Shown here: in pieces, positions 54,809-62,676 of the stretch
Layout: every line of letters begins with the position of its first letter
Position numbering within the stretch: position 1 is the first letter of the stretch
Source of the DNA: Nocardia acididurans
GTDB taxonomy: Bacteria; Actinomycetota; Actinomycetes; Mycobacteriales; Mycobacteriaceae
Assembly (NCBI RefSeq): GCF_016741815.1
Contig: NZ_JAERRJ010000008.1
Location: forward strand, 372,001 to 436,000
Reading direction: 5' to 3'
Length of the DNA stretch: 64,000 bases
The notes under the pieces: model-generated
What the model saw: only the letters and a program-made list of their open reading frames with translations
What the model was told of the DNA's origin: nothing
Databases searched by the model: none
Translations under genes and position numbers: made by a program

Positions 54809-55809
54809 ATGGCGGCCGCTGTGGCGGGCACCGCACCGCCGGTGAGTTCGACCGAGCGCAGCCGGTCGGCGATCTCGGTGGCCGGGTGGGCGAGGACGAG
54901 TTCGTCGGCGCCGATGGAGGCAGCGAATTCGGCCAGGTAGGCGTGTACATCGTCGCGGGTGCCGACGGCCGTGTACTTGGTCATGGCGTTGAGCTGCGCG
55001 CCCTGCGGGGAGACGAGCAGCGCGTCGATCTCGTCGTCGGAGAAGTCGACGCCGGCCGCGCCGCGCTTGATGAAGGCGCGCGCCCGCGCCCGGTAGGCGA
55101 TCTTCTTCTGTTCGGCGGCCGCCTCGAAGGTTTCGGCGGCGAAGACGTTCAGGGCCGCCATCACGTACGGCTCGGCCTGCTGCTCCGAGGGTTTGAAGGT
55201 GTCGCGGTAGACGTCGACGGCCTCGTGCAGGGCGTCGGGTGCGAAGTGCGAGGCGAAGGCGTAGGGCAGGCCGAGGTATCCGGCGAGCTGCGCCCCGAAC
55301 AACGACGAGCCCAGAATGTACAGCGGCACAATGCCTTCCGCGCGCGGTACGGCCTGCACCCCGGGTACCCGCGACTTGCCGCTCAGATATCCCTGGAGCT
55401 CGAGCACATCATTGGGGAAGGCGTCCGCGGTCTCGTTGGTCCGCCGCAGCGCGCGCAGCGTGGTCTGATCGCTGCCCGGCGCACGCCCGAGCCCGAGGTC
55501 GATGCGGCCCGGATGCAGCGTTTCCAGGGTCCCGAACTGTTCGGCGATCACCAGCGGCGAATGGTTGGGCAGCATGATGCCGCCCGCGCCCAGCCGGATG
55601 CTCTCGGTGTGATTGGCGACGTGCGCGATGAGCACACTGGTCGCACTGGATGCGATGGACTTCATATTGTGGTGCTCGGCGTACCAGACCCGGCGATATC
55701 CGCTGCGTTCCGCGGTCTGCGCCAGCCTGACGCTGTTGTCGAAACTCTCGCGCGCGGTCTGACCGCGGTTGACAGTCGCCAGGTCGAGGAGGGAGAGCGC
55801 GGTGGTCAT
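54805..55809 (-). CDS. LLM-class flavin-dependent oxidoreductase
   Basis: 334 aa bacterial-luciferase-like TIM barrel: start LSLLDLATVNRGQTARESFD, YRRVWYAEHHNMKSIASSAT, and IRLGAGGIMLPNHSPLVIAE; typical of the MsnO8/alkanal-monooxygenase-like subgroup. Uses reduced FMN from a partner reductase. ATG with AAAGG upstream. It is 85 bp downstream of the TetR gene in the same direction. Substrate unknown. Confidence 0.88.
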   Translation of the reverse strand: MTTALSLLDLATVNRGQTARESFDNSVRLAQTAERSGYRRVWYAEHHNMKSIASSATSVLIAHVANHTESIRLGAGGIMLPNHSPLVIAEQFGTLETLHPGRIDLGLGRAPGSDQTTLRALRRTNETADAFPNDVLELQGYLSGKSRVPGVQAVPRAEGIVPLYILGSSLFGAQLAGYLGLPYAFASHFAPDALHEAVDVYRDTFKPSEQQAEPYVMAALNVFAAETFEAAAEQKKIAYRARARAFIKRGAAGVDFSDDEIDALLVSPQGAQLNAMTKYTAVGTRDDVHAYLAEFAASIGADELVLAHPATEIADRLRSVELTGGAVPATAAAI

Positions 55810-55893
55810 ACGGTCGCCTTTCGAGATCGGTGCACGGACTTCACCGATGGCAACGCACGAACCCCCGATTTCAGTTCTTCGCCGTGCGAACGG

Positions 55894-56535
55894 TCAGCCG
55901 CGGGCGTCGGTGCGGGCCGCCACGCGCGGTCCGATGAGCGCGAGCGCGGTCTCCACCGCCACCTCGGTGATGCTGGTGACGGGCTGCCCGGCCTCGATGG
56001 TGGAGGCGATGAGTTCGCGGAATCCGCCGTAGAGGATGGTGGCCATCTGCCGGGTCGGCGGATGCAGTTCGGCGGATTGGAATTTCGGTGAGGCGGTGAG
56101 GTTTTCGATGAGCCCGATGAATGCCTCGGCCTCCTCGTGATGCTGCCGGCGCGCGCTGTCGCCCATGGCGGGCGATTCCCGGATCCAGGCCAGGCTGATG
56201 GTCAGATCCTCCTCCGAGGAGGCGATCCAGGCGGCCACGGCCTGCCGGATCTGCACCTGCCAGGCCGCGTCCGCGTCGACGGCGGCGTAGATGCGTTCGA
56301 CGGTGCGCCGGTTCCACTCCGACAGCACCGCGATGAAGCAGTCCTGCTTGCTGCTGAAGTGTTCGTAGAAGGTGCGCCGCGAGGTGCGCGCGTGGCGCAC
56401 CACGTCGGCGACGGTAGTGTCCCGGTAGCCGCGTTCGCGCAGGGCCTCGACCATGCCGTCGAGGAGGCGTCGCCGGAACGCGGATTCCGGCGACGTGTCG
56501 GCGATACTCGGTGGCGCGGGTTCGGCACGGGTCAC
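55894..56535 (-). CDS. TetR regulator closing the P450/FMO operon
   Basis: 213 aa. HTH about 19-65 (FRRRLLDGMVEALRERGYRD, TSRRTFYEHFSSKQDCFIAV); C-terminal TetR ligand domain. It begins 4 bp after the FMO gene, so it is the last gene of the five-gene unit 55894-61137. The tandem GGTAC-N6-GTACC palindromes upstream of the P450 gene are its probable site, which would make the operon autorepressed. EthR is a TetR partner of EthA-type FMOs, a useful but not identical parallel. Confidence 0.88.
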   Translation of the reverse strand: MTRAEPAPPSIADTSPESAFRRRLLDGMVEALRERGYRDTTVADVVRHARTSRRTFYEHFSSKQDCFIAVLSEWNRRTVERIYAAVDADAAWQVQIRQAVAAWIASSEEDLTISLAWIRESPAMGDSARRQHHEEAEAFIGLIENLTASPKFQSAELHPPTRQMATILYGGFRELIASTIEAGQPVTSITEVAVETALALIGPRVAARTDARG

Positions 56536-56539
56536 GACG

Positions 56540-58009
56540 TCAGCGTAGTTGCCTGCTGCGGACGGCCGATCTCGCGAACCGCATGGTGCCGTCCTCGATG
56601 CGCCCGTGCCGCAGGGTCACCACGTCCTGGGCGTAGTTCATGCCGAGCCGCCACGGTGAGCGGGATCCGGCCTTGGGGAACTCGGCCATACTGCGCAGTA
56701 CGTATCCGGCCTGGAAGTCGAGCAGCGGTTGCTCGGTGATGCCCGGATCGGGCCACGGCGTGGCGTGGGTGTACCCGTTGGCGTCCATATGCCGCAGCAG
56801 CCGGCACACGAATTCGCTGACCAGGTCGGCCTTCAGTGTCCAGGAGGCGTTGGTGTAGCCGATGGTGAAGGCGAAGTTGGGCAGCCCGCCCAGCATCATG
56901 CCCTTGTAGGCCATGGTCGAGGGGAGATCGACCGGCTTGCCGTCGACCGTGAACTCGATGCCGCCGAGCGCCAGCAGTTGCAGGCCGGTGGCGGTGACCA
57001 CGATGTCGGCCTCGAGTTCGCGACCGGATGCCAGGCGGATGCCGTGCGCGGTGAAACGCTCGATGCGATCGGTCACCACCGAGGCCGCGCCCGAGCCGAT
57101 GGATCGGAACAGGTCGGCGTCGGGCACCAGGCACAGCCGCTGATCCCACGGCCCATAGCTGGGTTTGAAGTGGACGTCCACGTCGTATCCGGCGGGCAGC
57201 TGTTTGATGGTCTCTTTGCGGAAGAACTCGCGCATCATCCGCGGTCGCCGTTTGCTCAGCTGGTAGATCAGCGTGCTGATGGCGACGTTCTTCCACCGGG
57301 TGAGGGTGTAGGCGCGGCGCGGACCGAGCAGCTCCCGCAACCGGTTGGCGATGGGGTCCTCGGTGGGCGCGGTCATGATGTAGGTGGGCGAGCGCTGCAG
57401 CATGGTGACGTGCGCGGCCGAATCCGCCAGGGCGGGAACGAGAGTCACGGCGGTGGCCCCGCTGCCGATCACCACCACGCGCTTGCCCGCGTAGTCCAGG
57501 TCCAGCGGCCAGTGCTGCGGATGCACCACCTGTCCGCGGAATTCGCCGAGGCCCGCGAAGTCCGGGGTGTATCCCTGCTCGTAGCGGTAGTAGCCGCTGC
57601 ACACGTGCAAGAATGCGCAGGTGAGGGTTTCGCTCTCCCCGTCGTGGTCTACGCGGACCGTCCAGCGCGCCTCGTCGCTGGACCATTCCGCGCCGATCAC
57701 CTTGTGCCCGTAGCGGATTCGCCGGTCGATGCCCGCTTCGGCGGCCGTGTCGCGCACGTAGCGCAGGATGGACGGCCCGTCGGCGATGGCCTTGGTGTCG
57801 GTCCACGGCCGGAATCGGTAGCCGAGGGTGTGCATATCGGAGTCCGAGCGCACGCCCGGATACCGGAACAGATCCCAGGTGCCGCCGATCGCGTCGCGCG
57901 CCTCCAGGATCGCGTAGCCGCGCTGCGGGAACGCCTCCTGCAGGTGGCGGGCCGCGCCGATGCCGGACAGGCCCGCGCCGACGATGAGGACGTCGAAATG
58001 TTCGCTCAA
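56540..58009 (-). CDS. Baeyer-Villiger/EthA-type flavin monooxygenase
   Basis: 489 aa, the length of EthA. FAD motif VGAGLSGIGAARHL, FMO/BVMO fingerprint FRGQVVHPQHW (FxGxxxHxxxW), NADPH motif VIGSGATAVTLVPALA, and the late DADLFRSIGSGAASVVTDRI. It inserts oxygen into ketones or S/N-oxidises substrates. The start overlaps the SDR stop by 4 bp. Operon mates (P450, hydrolase, SDR) suggest stepwise breakdown or tailoring of a lipophilic compound: hydroxylation, oxidation to ketone, Baeyer-Villiger to ester, ester hydrolysis. Substrate unknown. Confidence 0.88.
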   Translation of the reverse strand: MSEHFDVLIVGAGLSGIGAARHLQEAFPQRGYAILEARDAIGGTWDLFRYPGVRSDSDMHTLGYRFRPWTDTKAIADGPSILRYVRDTAAEAGIDRRIRYGHKVIGAEWSSDEARWTVRVDHDGESETLTCAFLHVCSGYYRYEQGYTPDFAGLGEFRGQVVHPQHWPLDLDYAGKRVVVIGSGATAVTLVPALADSAAHVTMLQRSPTYIMTAPTEDPIANRLRELLGPRRAYTLTRWKNVAISTLIYQLSKRRPRMMREFFRKETIKQLPAGYDVDVHFKPSYGPWDQRLCLVPDADLFRSIGSGAASVVTDRIERFTAHGIRLASGRELEADIVVTATGLQLLALGGIEFTVDGKPVDLPSTMAYKGMMLGGLPNFAFTIGYTNASWTLKADLVSEFVCRLLRHMDANGYTHATPWPDPGITEQPLLDFQAGYVLRSMAEFPKAGSRSPWRLGMNYAQDVVTLRHGRIEDGTMRFARSAVRSRQLR

Positions 58010-58863
58010 GGCTTGGCTCCCTTGCTGCCGCGTGCCCGGATCGCGCGTTCGACCAGCCCGATCACGCTGAGGTAGTGGGTGGGGGTGATCCGCGCCAGCG
58101 CGTCGATGAGATAGGCGTCCGGGCCGACCAGAATGCGGGCCTTCCCGCGTTCCACGCCCCGGCAGATCACCTCGGCCGCCTTGTCGGGCGTGGTGAGGGT
58201 GACCGCGTCGAATTCGGCGGCCATTTGTTCATGGGTGCGGCCCTTGCCCTCCGGATCTTTCCGCACCCGGGCGTTACGCGCGATATTCGTCTTGATGCCG
58301 CCCGGATGCACGGTCACCGCGGAGACACCGGTGCCCTTCAGCTCCTGCCGCAGTGCCTCGGTGAAGCCGCGCACCGCGAATTTCGCCGCACAGTAGGCAC
58401 TTTCGTAGGGCACGCCGATGAGCCCGTACACGCTGGAGGTGTTCACGACGACGCCCTGGTCCTGTTCGACCAGCAGCGGCAGGAAGGCCCGCGTCCCGTT
58501 GACGACGCCCTCGAAGTTGATCTGCCGCAGCCATTCGTCGTCCTCGGGCACGGCGTCGAGCACCGAGGAGGCCAGGGCCACACCGGCATTGTTGAACACC
58601 GCCGCCAGGGGCGCGTCGATCCAGTCGCGCACCTCACCGGCGAAGGCGTGCTGATCGGCGGCGTCGCGGACGTCGAGCACCCGGGTGAGCACCGGGCCGT
58701 CGAGCGAGTCCGCCGTCTGCTTCAGCCCGGCCTCGTCGATATCGGCGATGGCCACCGGAGACCCTGTGCGGGAGAGGAATTGGGCGAGACTGCGGCCGAT
58801 TCCGGAGGCCGCGCCGGTGATCATCACGGGTCGGCCGGACAGTGGCCTGGCATTAGCGGACAT
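58006..58863 (-). CDS. SDR-family oxidoreductase
   Basis: 285 aa classical short-chain dehydrogenase. Cofactor motif TGAASGIGRSLAQF with aspartate in VAIADID, NNAGVALAS, and catalytic Ser-Tyr-Lys in SSVYG and YCAAK. It interconverts an alcohol and a ketone with NAD(H). It overlaps the hydrolase by 11 bp and the FMO by 4 bp, so it is tightly coupled. The C-terminal extension holds an Arg/Lys-rich tail. Confidence 0.88.
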   Translation of the reverse strand: MSANARPLSGRPVMITGAASGIGRSLAQFLSRTGSPVAIADIDEAGLKQTADSLDGPVLTRVLDVRDAADQHAFAGEVRDWIDAPLAAVFNNAGVALASSVLDAVPEDDEWLRQINFEGVVNGTRAFLPLLVEQDQGVVVNTSSVYGLIGVPYESAYCAAKFAVRGFTEALRQELKGTGVSAVTVHPGGIKTNIARNARVRKDPEGKGRTHEQMAAEFDAVTLTTPDKAAEVICRGVERGKARILVGPDAYLIDALARITPTHYLSVIGLVERAIRARGSKGAKP

Positions 58864-59752
58864 CGCTGCTCCTCGCCGCGGTGCGAATGTGGTCGTCGAT
58901 GAGGTCGGTCAGAATCGGCCAGAGCCCGGCGGGCAGATCGTGGCCCATGCCCGGCACGGTGCGCAGCCGCGCGCCGGGGATGGCGCGGGCGGTGGCCGCT
59001 CCCCCGCTCGGGCTCACCATCAGGTCGCGGTCGCCGTGGACGACCAGCGTCGGCGTGGTGATGCTCCGCATCTCCCGAGTCCTGTTGCCGGACTTGAAGA
59101 TCGCGCCGAGCTGGCGGCCGACCCCGGCGGCGGGGCGTTCGTCGCGGTCCCAGGTGAGCGCGGCGGCGGCGCGCACCACGTGCTCGTCGAACGGGTACCC
59201 GGCGGCCGAGATGTGCCGGTAGATGCGCACCGCGGAGTCGATGTGCTCGTCGCGGGTGCGGGCGGGCGGCGCGAACATGAGCCGCCAGGTGGACAGCGCG
59301 GGGCGGCCGAGTCGCAGTGCGCCCGTGGTGGACATGACCGAGGTCAGCGACCGGACGCGGCCGGGATCGCGGGCGGCGATGGTCTGCCCGATCATGCCGC
59401 CCATGGACATGCCGACGATATGCGTGGACTCCACACCCAGCACATCCAGCAATCCGACTGTGTCCCTTGCCATGTCACCGATGTCGTACTGTTCGGGCGC
59501 CCAGTGCCGCCGCAGCAGGTCGACCGGTCCGGGCGGCCGGAATCGCGCATGCGTCGAGCGGCCGACATCCCGGTTGTCGAAACGGATCACCTGGTAGCCG
59601 CGGTCGATCAGCAAGCGGCACAGGCCATCCGGCCACTCGTGGTACTGCTGGCCGAGTCCGGCGATGAACAGCAGCGGCACCCCGTTCTCGTCGCCGGATC
59701 GCTCATAGGACAGCGTGATTCCCCGGCCGACCTCGGCGAGTTGCTCGCTCAT
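58853..59752 (-). CDS. Alpha/beta-fold hydrolase/esterase
   Basis: 299 aa. Nucleophile elbow GMSMGGMIGQ, catalytic acid in VVHGDRDLMVS and His in GMGHDLP, oxyanion region FIAGLGQQYHEWPDGLCRLL. A long open frame (58853-61195) also contains this gene but its N-terminal half is antisense-frame noise over the P450; ATG 59752, overlapping the P450 stop by 4 bp, is the true start. Within the operon it would cleave the ester made by the FMO. Confidence 0.85.
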   Translation of the reverse strand: MSEQLAEVGRGITLSYERSGDENGVPLLFIAGLGQQYHEWPDGLCRLLIDRGYQVIRFDNRDVGRSTHARFRPPGPVDLLRRHWAPEQYDIGDMARDTVGLLDVLGVESTHIVGMSMGGMIGQTIAARDPGRVRSLTSVMSTTGALRLGRPALSTWRLMFAPPARTRDEHIDSAVRIYRHISAAGYPFDEHVVRAAAALTWDRDERPAAGVGRQLGAIFKSGNRTREMRSITTPTLVVHGDRDLMVSPSGGAATARAIPGARLRTVPGMGHDLPAGLWPILTDLIDDHIRTAARSSDVR

Positions 59753-61137
59753 GCGGTCACCTCGGCCGACCGCGCCGCAGCACCGCCCCGCCGCGCGGAT
59801 CCGGTGGCGGCTTCCCCGTCCGCGCCCACGTCCGGCCGGGCCGTGCGGCGGCGCACGATCGCGCGGCCCTTCTTGGCGGGCACCAGCGCGACGCCGCGGA
59901 AGTGGGTGCGTTCCTCGGGCGCGTCGGTGGTTTCGAGGGTGAAATCCCGCAGCAGCGTGCGCAATACGACATTCAGTTCCATGGTGGCGAAGGACGCGCC
60001 GATGCAGCGCCGCGCGCCGCCGCCGAACGGGATCCAGGTCCAGGTGTTGGGCCGTACGCCGAGGAACCGGTCCGGGTCGAAGGCACGCGGGTTCGGGAAC
60101 AGTTCCGCGCTGTCGTGCATCCCGCGAATGCTGACGAAGACCGTCTGCCCGCGCGGCAGCGTCCAGCGGCCCAGTTCGAAGGATTCGGCGCAGATCTTGC
60201 GCGCGGTGAAATCGATGACCGGCCGCACCCGCTGCACCTCCACCAGGGTGGCCTCGCGCAGTTCCGATCCGCCCGCGTCGACCTCGGCGACCAAGCGGCG
60301 CAACAGTTCCGGATGCCGGCGCAAGCGTTCGACGGTCCACGCCAGGGTGGTGGCGGTGGTCTCGTGCCCGGCGGTGAGCAGGGTGAGCAGTTCGTCGGAG
60401 ATATGGCCGCGGGTCATGGGTGAGCCGTCCTCGTAGCGGGACTGGATCATCATGGCGAGGACGTCGTTGCGGTCGGCGAGGCCGGGGTCGGCGGCGGTGC
60501 GCTCGATCAGGCGGGCCACGATCTCGTCGTATTCGCGGCGGTAGCGGGCGAATCGGGCCCACGGACCGTAGCTGCCGAGGAAGCCGCGCGGCACCGGCAG
60601 CGCCGCCAGCGCCGAGCCGATCAATACCAGTTTCGGTAGCAGCGTGCGCAATTGGTCGAATTCCGCGCCCTCCGCGCCGAAGACCGCGCGCAGGATCACA
60701 TTCAGCGTGATCCGCGACATCGAGTCCATGGTGGGGAATTCCCGGCCGTGCGGCCAGGTCGCCATCTCGCGGATCGCTTCTTCCTCGATGAGCTGTTCGT
60801 AGACCGCGAGGCGGCGGCCGTGGAAGGGCGGGGTCAGCAGCTTGCGCTGCTTGCGATGCTGATCGCCCTTCAGGGAGAACAGCGACCCGGGTCCGAGGAA
60901 TTCGCCGAGGTTCACCTCGATGGTGTCCACCTGATCGGTCGGCGCGGTGAACAGCGCCTTCACTTCGGCGGGATCGGACAGGACGACGGCCGATCCGAAT
61001 CGCGGCACCGAGACCACGAACGCGGATCCGTACTTTTCGTGCCAGCCTCGCCAGGTGCGCGTGCGCGCCACCATGATCTGCAGTCCTTGGACGAAGCCGG
61101 GCGTCCTCGGACCGTCGGGAAGTTTCGCAGTGGTCAT
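59749..61137 (-). CDS. Cytochrome P450
   Basis: 462 aa from ATG 61137. The heme-binding loop PFGGGARRCIGASF has the cysteine ligand; the I-helix AGHETTATTLAW and the K-helix EVQR (ExxR) are intact. GAGGGG 5 bp before the ATG favours it over GTG 61143. First gene of the five-gene operon (P450, hydrolase, SDR, FMO, TetR), placed directly behind a double palindrome. No ferredoxin gene accompanies it, so redox partners are elsewhere. Substrate unknown; hydroxylation of a lipophilic ketone precursor is a guess. Confidence 0.88.
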   Translation of the reverse strand: MTTAKLPDGPRTPGFVQGLQIMVARTRTWRGWHEKYGSAFVVSVPRFGSAVVLSDPAEVKALFTAPTDQVDTIEVNLGEFLGPGSLFSLKGDQHRKQRKLLTPPFHGRRLAVYEQLIEEEAIREMATWPHGREFPTMDSMSRITLNVILRAVFGAEGAEFDQLRTLLPKLVLIGSALAALPVPRGFLGSYGPWARFARYRREYDEIVARLIERTAADPGLADRNDVLAMMIQSRYEDGSPMTRGHISDELLTLLTAGHETTATTLAWTVERLRRHPELLRRLVAEVDAGGSELREATLVEVQRVRPVIDFTARKICAESFELGRWTLPRGQTVFVSIRGMHDSAELFPNPRAFDPDRFLGVRPNTWTWIPFGGGARRCIGASFATMELNVVLRTLLRDFTLETTDAPEERTHFRGVALVPAKKGRAIVRRRTARPDVGADGEAATGSARRGGAAARSAEVTA

Positions 61138-61152
61138 AGCCACCCCTCACCG

Positions 61153-61193
61153 TGGTACTCCTGTGTACCAGCAGAACGGTACGCGCACGTACC
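61153..61193. promoter_or_regulatory. Tandem GGTAC-N6-GTACC operator
   Basis: Two copies of GGTAC-N6-GTACC, at 61154-61169 (extended to TGGTAC...GTACCA) and 61178-61193, starts 24 bp apart, both perfect. They lie just upstream of the P450 start and are the likely site of the operon's own TetR. Confidence 0.8.
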
Positions 61194-61279
61194 ACGGTGT
61201 GGCAAGGGTCACTTTCGCGGCGGCCGAAGGGCTTTCGACCTGGGGATGTCCGAATTCGGAAGGTCTGGCGAACGCTCAG

Positions 61280-62470
61280 TTACGGAATATTGTCCTCGTC
61301 CGCGGGTGGCACCGCGGGCTCGGGCAGCGGTCCCGTCGCGGCGTCGATCTGCTCGCTGAGATAGCGCAGGATCACCGTGGCCATGGCCGCCACCGGCACG
61401 GCGAGGAACGCGCCGACGATGCCGTACAGCGAACCGCCCACGGTGATGGCCAGCAGCACCACCACGGCGTGCATCTGCATACTGCGGCTCTGCAGAACCG
61501 GTTGCAGCACATTGCCTTCCAGCTGCTGCACGATGAGGATGATGGCCAGCACGATGAGCGCGGTCGTCACACCCTTCGACACCAGCGCCACCAGCACGGC
61601 CAGCGCGCCGGCCACGAACGCGCCGACGATCGGCACGAAGCCGCCGAGGAAGGTGAGCACGGTCAGCACCGCCGCGAGCGGAATGTCGAGCACCACCAGG
61701 CCGATGCCGATGAAGAACGCGTCGATCAGGCTGACCAGGGCCTGCGTGCGGATGAAGCCGCCGAGGGTGATCCAGACCCGGTTCAGCACCTCCTCGACAT
61801 GGCCGCCGCCGCGGCTGCCGATGAGCGTGTGCAGCCAGGGCAGCAGCTTCGGCCCGTCCTTGACGAAGAAGAAGGCCAGCATGAGCACCAGGAACAGGGT
61901 CACGATGCCGGAGGTCGCGGTGCTGACGCCGCTGAACACGCCGGTGGCGATGCGCTCGGCGCTCGATTGCAGCCGCTGCACGAGCGCGTCGACCGCCGAA
62001 TCCAGTTGCTCCTGACGGATGTTCAGCGGCGGGCCCTGCAGCCAGTCGCGCACCCGGTTGATGCCCTCGGTGGACTGGTCGGCCAGATCGGGGGCCTGAT
62101 CCACCACCGATGGGACGATGAGTGCGATCACACCGGCGAGCACGCCGATCAGGCCGACCGTGGTGGTGGCGGCCGCCGCGCCGGGCGGGAATCCGTGTTC
62201 GCGCAGCCAGCGGGTGGGCGGCCACAGCACCGTCGCGACCACCAGCGCCAGCGCCATGGGCAGGATCGCCACCCATAGCTTGGCCATGAGGAATCCGAGC
62301 ACCCACGCGCCGGCCGCGATGGCGACTATCGCGATGGACCACTTTGCGAGCCACAGGATTCCGTTCCCGATCACCGTGCCGCGATCGGGTTTCGGCGAGT
62401 CGGGCGTGGCCTTCCCGCGGTCGGGGTCGGCCTTCGGCTCGGTGGTGGGTTCGTTCTGGGGCTCGCTCAC
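61280..62470 (-). CDS. AI-2E family transporter (PerM-like)
   Basis: 396 aa, eight predicted spans. N-terminal acidic/Pro tail, then WSIAIVAIAAGAWVLGFLMA, the family pattern FLGGFVPIVGAFVAGALAVL and late QQLEGNVLQPVLQSRSMQMH. Members export or gate small molecules. GTG 62470 (translates from VSEPQNEP) starts the protein; the longer frame is unrelated noise. It ends about 86 bp before the tandem operator of the P450 operon. Substrate unknown. Confidence 0.85.
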   Translation of the reverse strand: MSEPQNEPTTEPKADPDRGKATPDSPKPDRGTVIGNGILWLAKWSIAIVAIAAGAWVLGFLMAKLWVAILPMALALVVATVLWPPTRWLREHGFPPGAAAATTTVGLIGVLAGVIALIVPSVVDQAPDLADQSTEGINRVRDWLQGPPLNIRQEQLDSAVDALVQRLQSSAERIATGVFSGVSTATSGIVTLFLVLMLAFFFVKDGPKLLPWLHTLIGSRGGGHVEEVLNRVWITLGGFIRTQALVSLIDAFFIGIGLVVLDIPLAAVLTVLTFLGGFVPIVGAFVAGALAVLVALVSKGVTTALIVLAIILIVQQLEGNVLQPVLQSRSMQMHAVVVLLAITVGGSLYGIVGAFLAVPVAAMATVILRYLSEQIDAATGPLPEPAVPPADEDNIP

Positions 62471-62676
62471 GCCCCACAGTCTGGCACGATCACGCCTCTG
62501 ATCCCGGGATCCGGGCGTTCCGGGCGACGACACCGGATGCCCGGGGACCGCCGCCGACCAGTGCCGACGGTAACGTGAACAGTTGGTCCGCCTGAGTTTG
62601 CCGACCGGTAACCCTTTTGTGAAACAACGGACGTCGAACCGCTGGGCAGCTTTTTCTGAGAGGTGGGTAGGACGTG

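Noticed and set aside
58853..61195. 780-aa apparent fusion of P450 region and hydrolase
   Set aside because: The first ~480 residues are a shadow of the P450 in another frame; the hydrolase starts at 59752 with a 4-bp overlap.
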